Shown piece after piece: positions 50,568 to 58,394 of a stretch of DNA of 64,000 bases (the stretch's first letter is position 1; the number at the start of each line of letters is the position of its first letter). A model generated the notes under the pieces. That model had not been told where the DNA came from, searched no databases, and saw only the letters and a list, made by a program, of their open reading frames with translations. Source of the DNA: an uncultured Duncaniella sp. (GTDB lineage: Bacteria; Bacteroidota; Bacteroidia; Bacteroidales; Muribaculaceae); the NCBI GenBank assembly GCA_910577255.1, contig CAJTMH010000007.1, forward strand, positions 48,224-112,223, written 5' to 3'. Position numbers and translations under genes: made by a program.

Positions 50568-51137
50568 TCATGTTGGTTCAGCCCTTTTTAGTTGCTTCAT
50601 CGGATAGATACCAGCAATCTTGCATCCAATGAAGTATGCCCGTTTGAAATCCTCATACATCTCATCATCAAACCATTGTTTGGAGGTGAGAGTGAGTAGT
50701 AGGTTAGGCTTCTCAAACTTATCTGGACATATTATATAGTGACTTAGCTTGTAGCCGATACCATTGTTCCGATCGATTAATAAAGTACCGTCTGTTCCTA
50801 TACTGATTGTTCCCACTCTGCAAATTATAGAGAATCCCTCTATTATATCAATAGGACTCATTTCATTCCAGTCTCCGACGAATACACACGCCATTTTTTC
50901 CTCTCTGGTCATAAGGATTGATTCCGGGTCAAGGAATGTTCTACGTTCATACACATAGTCATCTATGTTATCTACCATGAACACCTTTGCCACTCTTTCA
51001 AGCAGATGACTTGTGGCTTCCTGCAGACCATTTTCAAGGCACGAAACAGTACTCTGCGAAAGCTGCATAGACGCACCAAATTGTTTCTGCGTCAAGCCGC
51101 GCTCCTTGCGGAACTGCTTTAGGTTTATAAGTTTCAT
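50568..51137 (-). CDS. XRE-family regulator with C-terminal extension
   Basis: The protein is 189 residues. The N-terminal HTH (about 3-55) reads FRKERGLTQKQFGASMQLSQSTVSCLENG. The C-terminal part (about 65-180) is a beta-rich unknown domain. It overlaps the upstream DnaC-like gene by ATGA, so it is coupled to the replication module. It may regulate that module or the transfer operon. Confidence 0.85.
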   Translation of the reverse strand: MKLINLKQFRKERGLTQKQFGASMQLSQSTVSCLENGLQEATSHLLERVAKVFMVDNIDDYVYERRTFLDPESILMTREEKMACVFVGDWNEMSPIDIIEGFSIICRVGTISIGTDGTLLIDRNNGIGYKLSHYIICPDKFEKPNLLLTLTSKQWFDDEMYEDFKRAYFIGCKIAGIYPMKQLKRAEPT

Positions 51138-51853
51138 TGTCTATATGATTGTCCTTGGTGTATAATCTTTTGATATATCTCCTGCAAACGATCGACGACT
51201 CGCCAACCGTATTGTTTGAAAAGGTCATCAGACACAAGGTTTGTAGTAATAATAGTGAAGCTCATCGTCTCATAGCGTTTTTCGATTAATCGTCTGACAG
51301 GATGTGCCGGAGTCCCGAAAGACAATACCTCGCAAGGCTCCTCTCCTAAATCGTCTATGACAAGCAATGGTATGTTTTTGAGTTGCAGGATGTGACTGTC
51401 ATCCTGATTTTTATAATATTCACAAACTTCCGTAGCTGTTATGAAGCGATGTCCAAACTCAAAGTATTCTCCCATATAGTCAAACAGCCCCCTGGCGTTC
51501 AATATCCTTGACATCCTTACGATGGCTCTTGCAAGTGTTGTCTTGCCATTACCGGGCACTCCACAGAGCATCAACCCAGACTCCGGATATGGTTTGGTGA
51601 GATGGCGGATAACTCCAGCTATTGCCTCCTGAGTATTCTTGTCGCTTATAAATTCAGAATACCGAGATTGCACTTCTTCTTGATATAGTTTGTACAGCAG
51701 AAGATAAGCATCCTTAGGCGGCATATTGAAACGGAAGCAAGGTGCGAGCTGATGTAAAGCTTTCACTGTTGAGACTTGGTTTGCAAGTTCAACTTCGGTT
51801 ATGCCGAACTCGCCGAATATGTCACTTATAGTCTGCGCCTCATTCTTCTTCAT
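51134..51853 (-). CDS. DnaC/IstB-like AAA+ ATPase 1
   Basis: The protein is 239 residues from the ATG at 51853. An earlier start would overlap the previous gene by ~98 nt. Walker A is GVPGNGKTT near 115 and Walker B is LLVIDDLGEEP. The IstB/DnaC pattern suggests a helicase loader. The N-terminal ~70 residues are the partner-binding part. It overlaps the second ATPase gene by 14 nt and the XRE gene by ATGA. Confidence 0.85.
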   Translation of the reverse strand: MKKNEAQTISDIFGEFGITEVELANQVSTVKALHQLAPCFRFNMPPKDAYLLLYKLYQEEVQSRYSEFISDKNTQEAIAGVIRHLTKPYPESGLMLCGVPGNGKTTLARAIVRMSRILNARGLFDYMGEYFEFGHRFITATEVCEYYKNQDDSHILQLKNIPLLVIDDLGEEPCEVLSFGTPAHPVRRLIEKRYETMSFTIITTNLVSDDLFKQYGWRVVDRLQEIYQKIIHQGQSYRQ

Positions 51854-52439
51854 AACATAAACCTTTTCTGAATGTATTACATTCAAACTCCTCAATGTGG
51901 TAATTCTCTGAAATAATTGATGCGACTCGGCTTCCATATATCTCTCTTATGCTCTGGATGTCAAATGGGGTAGAGATGAATGTGAGAAGACCTCTACCGT
52001 ATCTCTCCATGATAAGTTTACTGATTGACTTCACTGCAACTTGTGAATTTACTCCGTCGATCTCATAGCCGAGATTATCAACAAGCAATACTGGAATAGC
52101 CGTCGCAACTTTATTAATCTCATATAAGACAGATGGATGCTGAAAATCTTCGGCATTGACATATAAGCTCTCAATAGAGTTTATTCCATTGTACTTCCAA
52201 GATGTCGGAAATTTTCTCAACAGAGTAAGAAACTCATTTATGGCGAGCATCATACTTGTTTTTCCGGAGCCGCTTTTGCCACAGAACAGATAACCATCAA
52301 CGTATTTGCCCGTTGTCATAGCAACGGCAATAGTTGTCGCTGCGAGTTGAAGTTCGGTTGAAGCCTGGAAGTCCTCTCCTCGTTGGCGTCCTAAGGCTGA
52401 AAGGCAATGGATAAGACTTTCATTAACTGTCTGTGGCAT
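51840..52439 (-). CDS. DnaC-like AAA+ ATPase 2
   Basis: The protein is 199 residues from the ATG at 52439. A longer start at 52550 gives 236 residues but overlaps the upstream gene by 128 nt. Walker A is GKSGSGKTSM and Walker B is VLLVDNLG. Sequence around the motor differs clearly from ATPase 1. Two helicase-loader-like ATPases side by side is unusual. They may work as a pair with the DnaD-like protein upstream. Confidence 0.75.
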   Translation of the reverse strand: MPQTVNESLIHCLSALGRQRGEDFQASTELQLAATTIAVAMTTGKYVDGYLFCGKSGSGKTSMMLAINEFLTLLRKFPTSWKYNGINSIESLYVNAEDFQHPSVLYEINKVATAIPVLLVDNLGYEIDGVNSQVAVKSISKLIMERYGRGLLTFISTPFDIQSIREIYGSRVASIISENYHIEEFECNTFRKGLCYEEE

Positions 52440-53343
52440 CAGATAGAGGTAGAAACGGCTTCTCGTAGTCTGCGGCAGTGCGCGCACTGCCTTCAGAACC
52501 TCTGCGTCTGGCGGCACCGGCTGGTGTGACTCTTTTTTCTTTTTGAACATTCTGTGTGGTTTTTGATTTATATTTCAAGTTTTCTCGAATTTGGATTCTC
52601 GCCCAGTTCATGAAGTGTTGCTTGAATCCTTGGAATGTCGGATGGAAGTCCTCCGCTCCAAGGCAATAGTTGAGAAATTCCTCGAGCATCAGTAACAATC
52701 CTTCTCGTCCGTTGTCGGGTTTGAGACTGAAAAACATTTGCTCGATTGTCATATCCGATTTTTTTAACTCTTCAAAAAATCCTCTTTCACGCGCTGAATA
52801 ATCAGAAAGATTTTTTTTAAGTTTTTCTTGTTTTTCTTTTTTTCTACTTACAGGCATCTCCGGTCCCGTCTCATCCTCTATACCATCTACCATTACAGAA
52901 TCTATCTCACTCGGCATATTGGGGCGCATCTGAGTATGCATACGATTCAGCTTTTCATCTTGCAGCCCATCCGACATATCAGAGTGTGTATGTCTTGCAA
53001 AATATCCGGAAGGAGGGGAGAACTTTTCATACTGAAGAACCCTGACAATCATTATCCCTTTTTCATCGCGAAGGCTTATACGCCCATCCTCTACCAGCAG
53101 CTTCAAGAAATTGTCTATTGCCCTTTCATCGGCATTCCAAGCCCTGTGAAGGAAAGAAAGTGTGGATGCGACCTCTCCATATTGAAGTCTAACAATAATC
53201 CTTGTCGCCCCCACGCTCTGTATGCATGGCTTAGAGGCGGCATGGTTGCGAAGCCATATCCACCAACTGAATCTGACAGGATCCTGATACAGCCAGTCCT
53301 GTTCTTCATCTTTATATATTAAGGTGAATCCGGAGGTGTACAT
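52423..53343 (-). CDS. Replication initiator/DnaD-like protein
   Basis: The protein is 306 residues. The N-terminal winged-helix-like region (about 10-110) carries WWIWLRNHAASKP and LKLLVEDGRISLRDEKGIM. A low-complexity linker follows, then a DUF7833/DnaD-type C-terminal segment (about 205-270, ending FKQHFMNWARIQIRENLKYK). It resembles phage replisome organisers, which recruit DnaC-type loaders; two such ATPases follow. It overlaps the small HTH gene upstream by 25 nt and the ATPase 2 gene by 17 nt. Confidence 0.7.
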   Translation of the reverse strand: MYTSGFTLIYKDEEQDWLYQDPVRFSWWIWLRNHAASKPCIQSVGATRIIVRLQYGEVASTLSFLHRAWNADERAIDNFLKLLVEDGRISLRDEKGIMIVRVLQYEKFSPPSGYFARHTHSDMSDGLQDEKLNRMHTQMRPNMPSEIDSVMVDGIEDETGPEMPVSRKKEKQEKLKKNLSDYSARERGFFEELKKSDMTIEQMFFSLKPDNGREGLLLMLEEFLNYCLGAEDFHPTFQGFKQHFMNWARIQIRENLKYKSKTTQNVQKEKRVTPAGAARRRGSEGSARTAADYEKPFLPLSDATDS

Positions 53344-53522
53344 GACAGTTTTTTTATAAGTTCATGAATGTCGGATCCGAGAAAGACCATCTGGTCGTTC
53401 TCGAAGTGGTATTTGATTTTGTGTTTGTTGACAAAACTCAACAGTTCCATTTGGCTGAATTGCAAAATCCGTGCAAGTTCGGCGACGCTGTATAGCTTAC
53501 CGGGGCGTACTTGATTGAGCAT
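53319..53522 (-). CDS. Small helix-turn-helix protein (excisionase-like)
   Basis: The protein is 67 residues with the HTH pattern YSVAELARILQFSQMELLSFV and a downstream strand pair. The size and fold resemble Xis/MerR-type DNA-binding proteins of mobile elements. It lies between the duplicated-HTH gene and the replication initiator gene. It could be a recombination-directionality factor or a repressor. Confidence 0.65.
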   Translation of the reverse strand: MLNQVRPGKLYSVAELARILQFSQMELLSFVNKHKIKYHFENDQMVFLGSDIHELIKKLSCTPPDSP

Positions 53523-53538
53523 AATAAGCTTTTCGATT

Positions 53539-54009
53539 TTATCCCTTCTCTTCTGGGAATAGTTGAATAATCGACACGCCTATGGTTCTGGCAATATCTT
53601 TCCTTATCCCTTTTTTCGGTACCTTATTTTGACTCAACCACTTTCGTACAGTCTTCGGGGCTGCTTTAGTTATGCGTGACAGCAAGTCTATGAACTGATG
53701 AAACTCAATTTTCTTGGCTGGTAGAGCCGAGTAGAGTTCAAATATGGACCCGGATTGTCTTCTGTTTTCCGGGAAAAGAGTATTCACATCCTTTCTTAAC
53801 GCCTTTGCAATCTTCCTCTTAATTTCTGATGACGGTATATATCCATTAGGAGTAGGGCTTAAGATCATCCTCACTGTGTTAGGTGTGAGTCCTGTAACGG
53901 CAACAATGAGATTGAACAGACGCCTCCTGGGGGTGGGAAGATTTGTGAGCATATCTCCGATTTCATATAGAGACAATGGCATCCTCAGATATTTCTCCAG
54001 AGTATTCAT
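53539..54009 (-). CDS. Protein with two repeated HTH-like units
   Basis: The protein is 156 residues with two similar halves. Unit 1 (about 33-88) reads LIVAVTGLTPNTVRMIL...VNTLFPENR. Unit 2 (about 104-156) reads LLSRITKAAPKTVRKWL...IIQLFPEEK. Both carry a TVR step after an A-x-TP or AP turn, so an internal duplication of a DNA-binding unit is likely. It may bind two adjacent sites. No family is recognised. Confidence 0.65.
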   Translation of the reverse strand: MNTLEKYLRMPLSLYEIGDMLTNLPTPRRRLFNLIVAVTGLTPNTVRMILSPTPNGYIPSSEIKRKIAKALRKDVNTLFPENRRQSGSIFELYSALPAKKIEFHQFIDLLSRITKAAPKTVRKWLSQNKVPKKGIRKDIARTIGVSIIQLFPEEKG

Positions 54010-54026
54010 AGGGCATCTCGGTTGTT

Positions 54027-54284
54027 TTATAGATCGTTACTGCCAATTTTATCTTCAAGCACAATCAACAATGTGAAGGTTGGAGAATTATCCATACCAT
54101 TGAAAACGCTCTTTTGTGAAATCGTTGCAGTGTAATCCCTGTCGTGTTCCGAGAAGCGTGCTTCCGGAAGAATGTAATGGGCTGATATGTTTAGGCAAGT
54201 TACACGATTCTCAGCAGTGTTTTTTTGCTCAGGACTACCATGAGGAGAAGCATGATGCTCTAAATTTTGGTTGTATCTGTTCAT
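54027..54284 (-). CDS. Small unknown protein, coupled to the MerR-like gene
   Basis: The protein is 85 residues. It overlaps the upstream stop by ATGA, which favours translation. The first ~30 residues are polar and low-complexity, and the end TFTLLIVLEDKIG is a strand-like segment. No domain is recognised. Kept mainly for the coupling and the lack of another use for the gap. Confidence 0.45.
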   Translation of the reverse strand: MNRYNQNLEHHASPHGSPEQKNTAENRVTCLNISAHYILPEARFSEHDRDYTATISQKSVFNGMDNSPTFTLLIVLEDKIGSNDL

Positions 54285-54664
54285 GTCATCCTCCCTTTCT
54301 TTTCATTGAGTCTCTCGATGTCGCTCAGTCTGTAATATGGGCTGCCTTCAATATATACGGGTACAAGCGCTCCTTTCTCCTCCCATTCACGCAACGTTTT
54401 TGCTGTTTTCCCCAGTTTCTTAGCGGCCGAGGATCTTGACAACGATGGAATCTCACTGTATTTGTCCATGAGTTGCGACGCACTTTCCAATGTACGGAGA
54501 ACCGCACGATCGGTAATTTCATCGATCATTTCTACAGGAATGGTAATGTAAACCGGCGGAAAATCGCCAGTGGGCTTGGTATGGAACATATCCCATATAT
54601 TCTCCACATTCATGCGGAGTTCTCGAACAAGCCGTTTGTATAGGTTTTCTTTCATATACGACAT
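54281..54664 (-). CDS. MerR/excisionase-type DNA-binding protein, first gene of early module
   Basis: The protein is 127 residues. The helical N-terminus is followed by a MerR-like HTH (about 80-120): LSRSSAAKKLGKTAKTLREW, then a short wing and YRLSDIERLN. It is related to the DNA-binding proteins that open many ICE early operons. It has a TAATTTTG promoter box 17 nt upstream of 54664; the ATG at 54655 is an alternative start. Confidence 0.75.
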   Translation of the reverse strand: MSYMKENLYKRLVRELRMNVENIWDMFHTKPTGDFPPVYITIPVEMIDEITDRAVLRTLESASQLMDKYSEIPSLSRSSAAKKLGKTAKTLREWEEKGALVPVYIEGSPYYRLSDIERLNEKKGRMT

Positions 54665-54680
54665 TATTTATATTATGTCG

Positions 54681-54688
54681 CAAAATTA
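54681..54688 (-). promoter_or_regulatory. -7 box (TAATTTTG) of the early operon
   Basis: TAATTTTG on the minus strand matches TAnnTTTG and is 17 nt from the ATG of the MerR-like gene. Transcription would run leftward through the replication module to the XRE gene near 50.6 kb. Confidence 0.6.
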
Positions 54689-54784
54689 GATGAAGAAACA
54701 CAACTATACAGAAAAGAAGAGTAAAACTTGGTAAAGTTCTGCCAAATTTTACTCTTACTAAATTTTACTTCGACCGTGTAGGTT

Positions 54785-55576
54785 TTATTCAGCTATCAAT
54801 TTGCGCGTTAGGTTAGCCTTGACATTTGCCAGCATTTCTTCATTTATAAGGCTTCCCCCAACAGTGCTATAAGACTTACTTATAGCGCCCTGCGTGCCTC
54901 CAACTCCCCAGTATCGCTGTAACAAAGAGAACTCAGGCATCTTAGTCAACCATCTCAATTCTATGGCTGCCTGAAGGTACATTGCCGCTGTTTTCCCTTT
55001 TGTCCCGTGCAACACGTCATATAGGATGTCGAATTTTTTGTCTTTCTCTGATTCTGAATCTCCGGTAATCAGGCTGTTTATTGCTCTCAACTCCTTTTCC
55101 CTGACATAATCTTCTCGTGTTGTCTTGTTCAACTCCATCCGTTCTGAAGCGGTGAGTCTATCTTTATGACGGCTCAGCTCTTCTTGAACCGGGCGATATT
55201 TGTCAAGTACAGGAATCCAAAGTATCTCAATTATCTCGACAACATCTGAGGCCATACGCGCCTTGTGTCTTATGGCTTCCTCTATTGATGTAAATGATTC
55301 CTGGATTATGAAATGCCATTGGGCGAACCAGCGAGTAAACTTCTTCAAGGTATAGTATATCGAGATTATGGAATTGGCTGCAATGCAACCACGACCAATG
55401 TCGGCCTGTAGAGCCTCGTTAAAATACATCCATGTCTCGGAGAGATAATCTTTCAGAATCTTCAGATTCGCTGGGCGCACGCTCTCCCAGTCCGTGCAGA
55501 AAGGTTCAATGAACGACAGTCGTGCATGGACTTCACATTCATAATATGGCAGCGCTTGTGCAGTCATCTGAAACAT
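54785..55576 (-). CDS. Unknown helical protein at the ICE end
   Basis: The protein is 263 residues from the ATG at 55576; an ATG at 55567 is possible. It is helical and soluble, with CTDWESVRPANLKILKDYL and a C-terminal segment with WGVGGTQGAI. No family is assigned with confidence, and it does not look like an integrase: the RxxR/Y active-site pattern is absent. It is the last gene before the putative attachment region and may serve in excision or stability. Confidence 0.6.
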   Translation of the reverse strand: MFQMTAQALPYYECEVHARLSFIEPFCTDWESVRPANLKILKDYLSETWMYFNEALQADIGRGCIAANSIISIYYTLKKFTRWFAQWHFIIQESFTSIEEAIRHKARMASDVVEIIEILWIPVLDKYRPVQEELSRHKDRLTASERMELNKTTREDYVREKELRAINSLITGDSESEKDKKFDILYDVLHGTKGKTAAMYLQAAIELRWLTKMPEFSLLQRYWGVGGTQGAISKSYSTVGGSLINEEMLANVKANLTRKLIAE

Positions 55577-55746
55577 ATAAGGGAGTAACAACTTTTCATA
55601 TTAGAAAGTTCGCCAACCGCACATTTTTGAATGAACAGACACTTCTCAGCAATAGGAGGGCAGTAAGGCGAGGTTCCGCGCTGAAACGTCACCATTAACA
55701 TTTTAACGATGGTTAATAGTTCGCGCCTTGAAAATTTAACATTTGA

Positions 55747-55840
55747 GACCCCAGTTTTTCCATGGTAGACAGAAATTTTTTCAAAAAAAGTAGACAAAAT
55801 TTGGGGTCATGAAAAATTTTGGTAGACAAACGGTAGACAA
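55747..55840. other. Putative ICE end with GTAGACA repeats (recombinase arm sites)
   Basis: The word GTAGACA occurs four times in the same orientation, starting at 55765, 55790, 55822 and 55833. An inverted repeat GACCCCA (55747-55753) and TGGGGTC (55802-55808) frames the first two. This sits between the last ICE gene and the tRNA-Leu gene, where tyrosine recombinases often bind. A core attachment site in the tRNA 3' end is expected, but its partner repeat is not in the window. Confidence 0.45.
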
Positions 55841-55852
55841 AAACAAAAGAGA

Positions 55853-55890
55853 AATCCCGCAACTCTTGATTTTCAATGAGTTGCGGGATT
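55853..55890 (-). terminator. Terminator hairpin after tRNA-Leu
   Basis: AATCCCGCAACTC (55853-55865) pairs perfectly with GAGTTGCGGGATT (55878-55890), a 13-bp stem over a 12-nt loop. On the minus strand it is followed by a T-rich run. It ends the tRNA transcript, 6 nt after the tRNA. Confidence 0.75.
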
Positions 55891-55896
55891 AATCTG

Positions 55897-55977
55897 TGCC
55901 CAGAACAGGACTCGAACCTGCACGCCTCGCAGCACTCGCACCTGAAACGAGCGCGTCTACCATTCCGCCACCTGGGC
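55897..55977 (-). tRNA. tRNA-Leu (anticodon CAG)
   Basis: The minus strand folds as a class II tRNA. The acceptor GCCCAGG pairs with TCTGGGC (one G-U), with discriminator A. The anticodon stem CTCGT/GCGAG frames the loop TTCAGGT, so the anticodon is CAG for codon CUG. A variable arm is present, and the T arm has GCAGG TTCGAGT CCTGT. CCA is not encoded. It lies at the likely ICE border. Confidence 0.93.
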
Positions 55978-56121
55978 TTTTGCGACTGCAAAGATACGCT
56001 TTGTTTTTGTATTTTCAAAATATTGTAGCAGTGTTTTTCGGCCGAAAATAAAAATATACCCAATGGTGATTGGGTATATGTCGATCGATTCACATCCTCA
56101 TGTATTGCACTTAATAGGGTG

Positions 56122-56472
56122 TCAGTTTTTGTGAAACCACCATTTGAGCTTTTCCCACACGGTGGGCGGGTTGGCTTTCAGGTGAACGTTTACTCCCATG
56201 TCGTTTTTGTTGAGGAATATGATTGAGCTGTGGAGCACAATCGCTATTGTTTCTTCAAATTGCGAGAAGCCGTGCACGCGTTCAAGCGCTATTTTGTGAA
56301 ATGGCGACATGGGGTCAAGACTCCCGATTACGATGTGTCCCTCCTCGTCAATCTCGACATTGTGATGCTCCGACGCGTAGTCGAAGAGCAGCCCTATGTC
56401 AAGATGTTCAATGCCCGGGGGCAATTTGGCGTATTTCTTATATAGTTCGTCGATAACCTGTTTTGTAATCAT
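56122..56472 (-). CDS. Conserved hypothetical protein of Bacteroidales
   Basis: The protein is 116 residues, soluble and rich in His, Glu and hydrophobics (HGFSQFEETIAIVLHSSIIFL). There is no signal or membrane helix. The GC content and codon choice match the host block to the right. The function is unknown. Confidence 0.65.
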   Translation of the reverse strand: MITKQVIDELYKKYAKLPPGIEHLDIGLLFDYASEHHNVEIDEEGHIVIGSLDPMSPFHKIALERVHGFSQFEETIAIVLHSSIIFLNKNDMGVNVHLKANPPTVWEKLKWWFHKN

Positions 56473-56689
56473 AATTTCAGTACATACAAAATTCTGAAAA
56501 TTTTTTGCATTAATAGTTAATATGCACTTATGCTTTGGAGGGAAACGCGGTAAACCTAAAATTGGTTTAAATTGAAGCGTTTATTAACATTTATTATCTG
56601 AAGACAATAGGTGACAAACATTGGTTGGGTAAACAATGCGGCGGAAACGCATTTAAGCAATAACCGCCGCATTGATATTTAGAAGTTTG

Positions 56690-57847
56690 TTATGCAAGGA
56701 ATCCGAGGAGCACACCTGCTGCCACGGCCGAACCGATAACACCTGCAACGTTGGGGCCCATGGCGTGCATGAGCAGGTAGTTGCTGGGGTCATATTCAAG
56801 ACCAAGGTTGTTGGAGATTCGGGCCGACATCGGAACTGCCGATACGCCGGCGTTACCGATAAGCGGGTTGAGCTTCTTGCCCTTGGGCAATACAAGATTG
56901 AACAGCTTTACGAACAGTACGCCCGATGCCGATGCAATGATGAATGCCATGAATCCAAGTGCAAAGATGAAGATTGTGTCGAGTGTGAGGAATTCCGACG
57001 CCTGGGTCGATGCACCTACGGTCATACCGAGAAGTATTGTAACGATGTCGGTGAGGGCGTTGCTTGCTGTCTTGGCAAGACGGTTGGTGACACCGCACTC
57101 ACGGAGCAGGTTACCGAAGAAGAGCATACCGAGCAACGGAATACCCGAAGGCACTACGAAGCAGGTGAGCAGAAGTCCTACGATGGGGAAGATGATCTTC
57201 TCGTTCTGCGACACGGCGCGTGCGGGCTTCATCTTTATCAATCGCTCGTGCTTGGTTGTGAGCAGTCGCATGATTGGCGGCTGGATGAGCGGTACCAAGG
57301 CCATGTAGGAGTAGGCCGATACTGCGATTGCACCCATCAAGTTGGGGGCGAGCTTTGATGAAAGGAATATGGCGGTGGGGCCGTCGGCACCTCCGATGAT
57401 TGCGATTGCACCTGCCTGGTCGGGGGCGAATCCCAATGCGAGAGCCACCATGTAGGCTCCGAAGATACCAAACTGTGCGGCTGCGCCTACGAGCATGAGC
57501 TTAGGATTGGCGATGAGGGCCGAGAAGTCGGTCATCGCACCGATTCCGAGGAAGATTAGCGGGGGATACCATCCGGCGCTTACGCCGTTGTAAAGGATGT
57601 TGAGCACTGAGCCTTCTTCGTAGATGCCGATTTCAAGTCCGGCTTCGGCGTTGAAGGGGATATTACCTATAAGTATACCAAATCCGATGGGCACCAGAAG
57701 CATGGGCTCGAAGTTCTTCTTGATGGCAAGCCAGATGAAGAACAGACCCACGACAAGCATCACCAGGTGTTGCCAGGTGGCATTGGCGAAGCCTGTCAGC
57801 TCCCAGAACTGATGGAAGTTGATAGCCATGAATTCGTGGAAAGTCAT
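56690..57847 (-). CDS. mmdB: Sodium-pumping decarboxylase beta subunit (methylmalonyl-CoA/oxaloacetate type)
   Basis: The protein is 385 residues with about ten membrane helices. Typical OadB/GcdB segments are GADGPTAIF and AGVSAVPMSARI. It decarboxylates the carboxybiotin carried by the neighbouring carrier protein and exports Na+. It is the last gene of the mce-mmdA-oadG-like-mmdC-mmdB run, so methylmalonyl-CoA is the most likely substrate of the complex. Confidence 0.92.
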   Translation of the reverse strand: MTFHEFMAINFHQFWELTGFANATWQHLVMLVVGLFFIWLAIKKNFEPMLLVPIGFGILIGNIPFNAEAGLEIGIYEEGSVLNILYNGVSAGWYPPLIFLGIGAMTDFSALIANPKLMLVGAAAQFGIFGAYMVALALGFAPDQAGAIAIIGGADGPTAIFLSSKLAPNLMGAIAVSAYSYMALVPLIQPPIMRLLTTKHERLIKMKPARAVSQNEKIIFPIVGLLLTCFVVPSGIPLLGMLFFGNLLRECGVTNRLAKTASNALTDIVTILLGMTVGASTQASEFLTLDTIFIFALGFMAFIIASASGVLFVKLFNLVLPKGKKLNPLIGNAGVSAVPMSARISNNLGLEYDPSNYLLMHAMGPNVAGVIGSAVAAGVLLGFLA

Positions 57848-57904
57848 AATCTTGAGATTCTAATTGGATTGTAAATTCGTGATATTTGTTCTCTTCGGTT
57901 ATGC

Positions 57905-58339
57905 TTAATCCAGAGTGATGAGCACGGCTCCTTCAAGCACTGAGTCGCCGGCGCTTACATTGACCGATGCCACCTTTCCGTCGCGGCCTGCATGGATGGC
58001 GTTTTCCATCTTCATGGCCTCAAGCATGAGCACTGTGTCGGATGCCGAAACGGTGTCGCCCACCTTTACGTTGATCGACAGGATGGTTCCGGGCAGGGGA
58101 GCTTTTATCTGGAAGCCTCCGGCGCTTACATTGGGCTTGCTTACTACCTTTTCGCCTGTAGCTGTGCGCGGGGCAGCCGAGGGACGCGGAGCCGATACGA
58201 TGCTTACGGGGCCCTGCTTCTTTTCAAGCTCTACTTTGTAGGGCATTCCGTTTACGAGAACCTCGGCCACGTTGTCGACGATGTCGCCAATCCCCACGTT
58301 GTAAGTGTTACCGTTGATTTTATATTTATATTCTTTCAT
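57905..58339 (-). CDS. mmdC: Biotin carboxyl carrier protein of the decarboxylase
   Basis: The protein is 144 residues. A short N-terminal part and an Ala/Pro-rich hinge (about 50-75) are followed by a biotinyl domain with the attachment motif EAMKMEN; the Lys carries biotin. It shuttles the carboxyl group from the MmdA subunit to the membrane MmdB. It is located between the gamma-like subunit and mmdB genes. Confidence 0.93.
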   Translation of the reverse strand: MKEYKYKINGNTYNVGIGDIVDNVAEVLVNGMPYKVELEKKQGPVSIVSAPRPSAAPRTATGEKVVSKPNVSAGGFQIKAPLPGTILSINVKVGDTVSASDTVLMLEAMKMENAIHAGRDGKVASVNVSAGDSVLEGAVLITLD

Positions 58340-58394
58340 TTTGTGGTAATTGTTAAAACGAGTATTTAATGTATACTTTAATTATAGTGGAGAA

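Noticed and set aside
54785..55576. Integrase at the ICE end
   Set aside because: The protein lacks the tyrosine-recombinase R...HxxR...Y pattern and any serine-recombinase motif.
55765..55840. GTAGACA repeats as a CRISPR array
   Set aside because: Repeats are only 7-9 bp with uneven spacing and no cas genes; recombinase sites fit better.
55713..56093. 126-codon minus frame spanning the tRNA-Leu gene
   Set aside because: It reads through the tRNA, its terminator and the repeat region, so it cannot be a protein gene.
56672..57358. Long plus-strand frame opposite mmdB (228 codons)
   Set aside because: It is the antisense shadow of a clear membrane protein gene in GC-rich DNA, with odd Cys/His/Glu-rich composition and no family.
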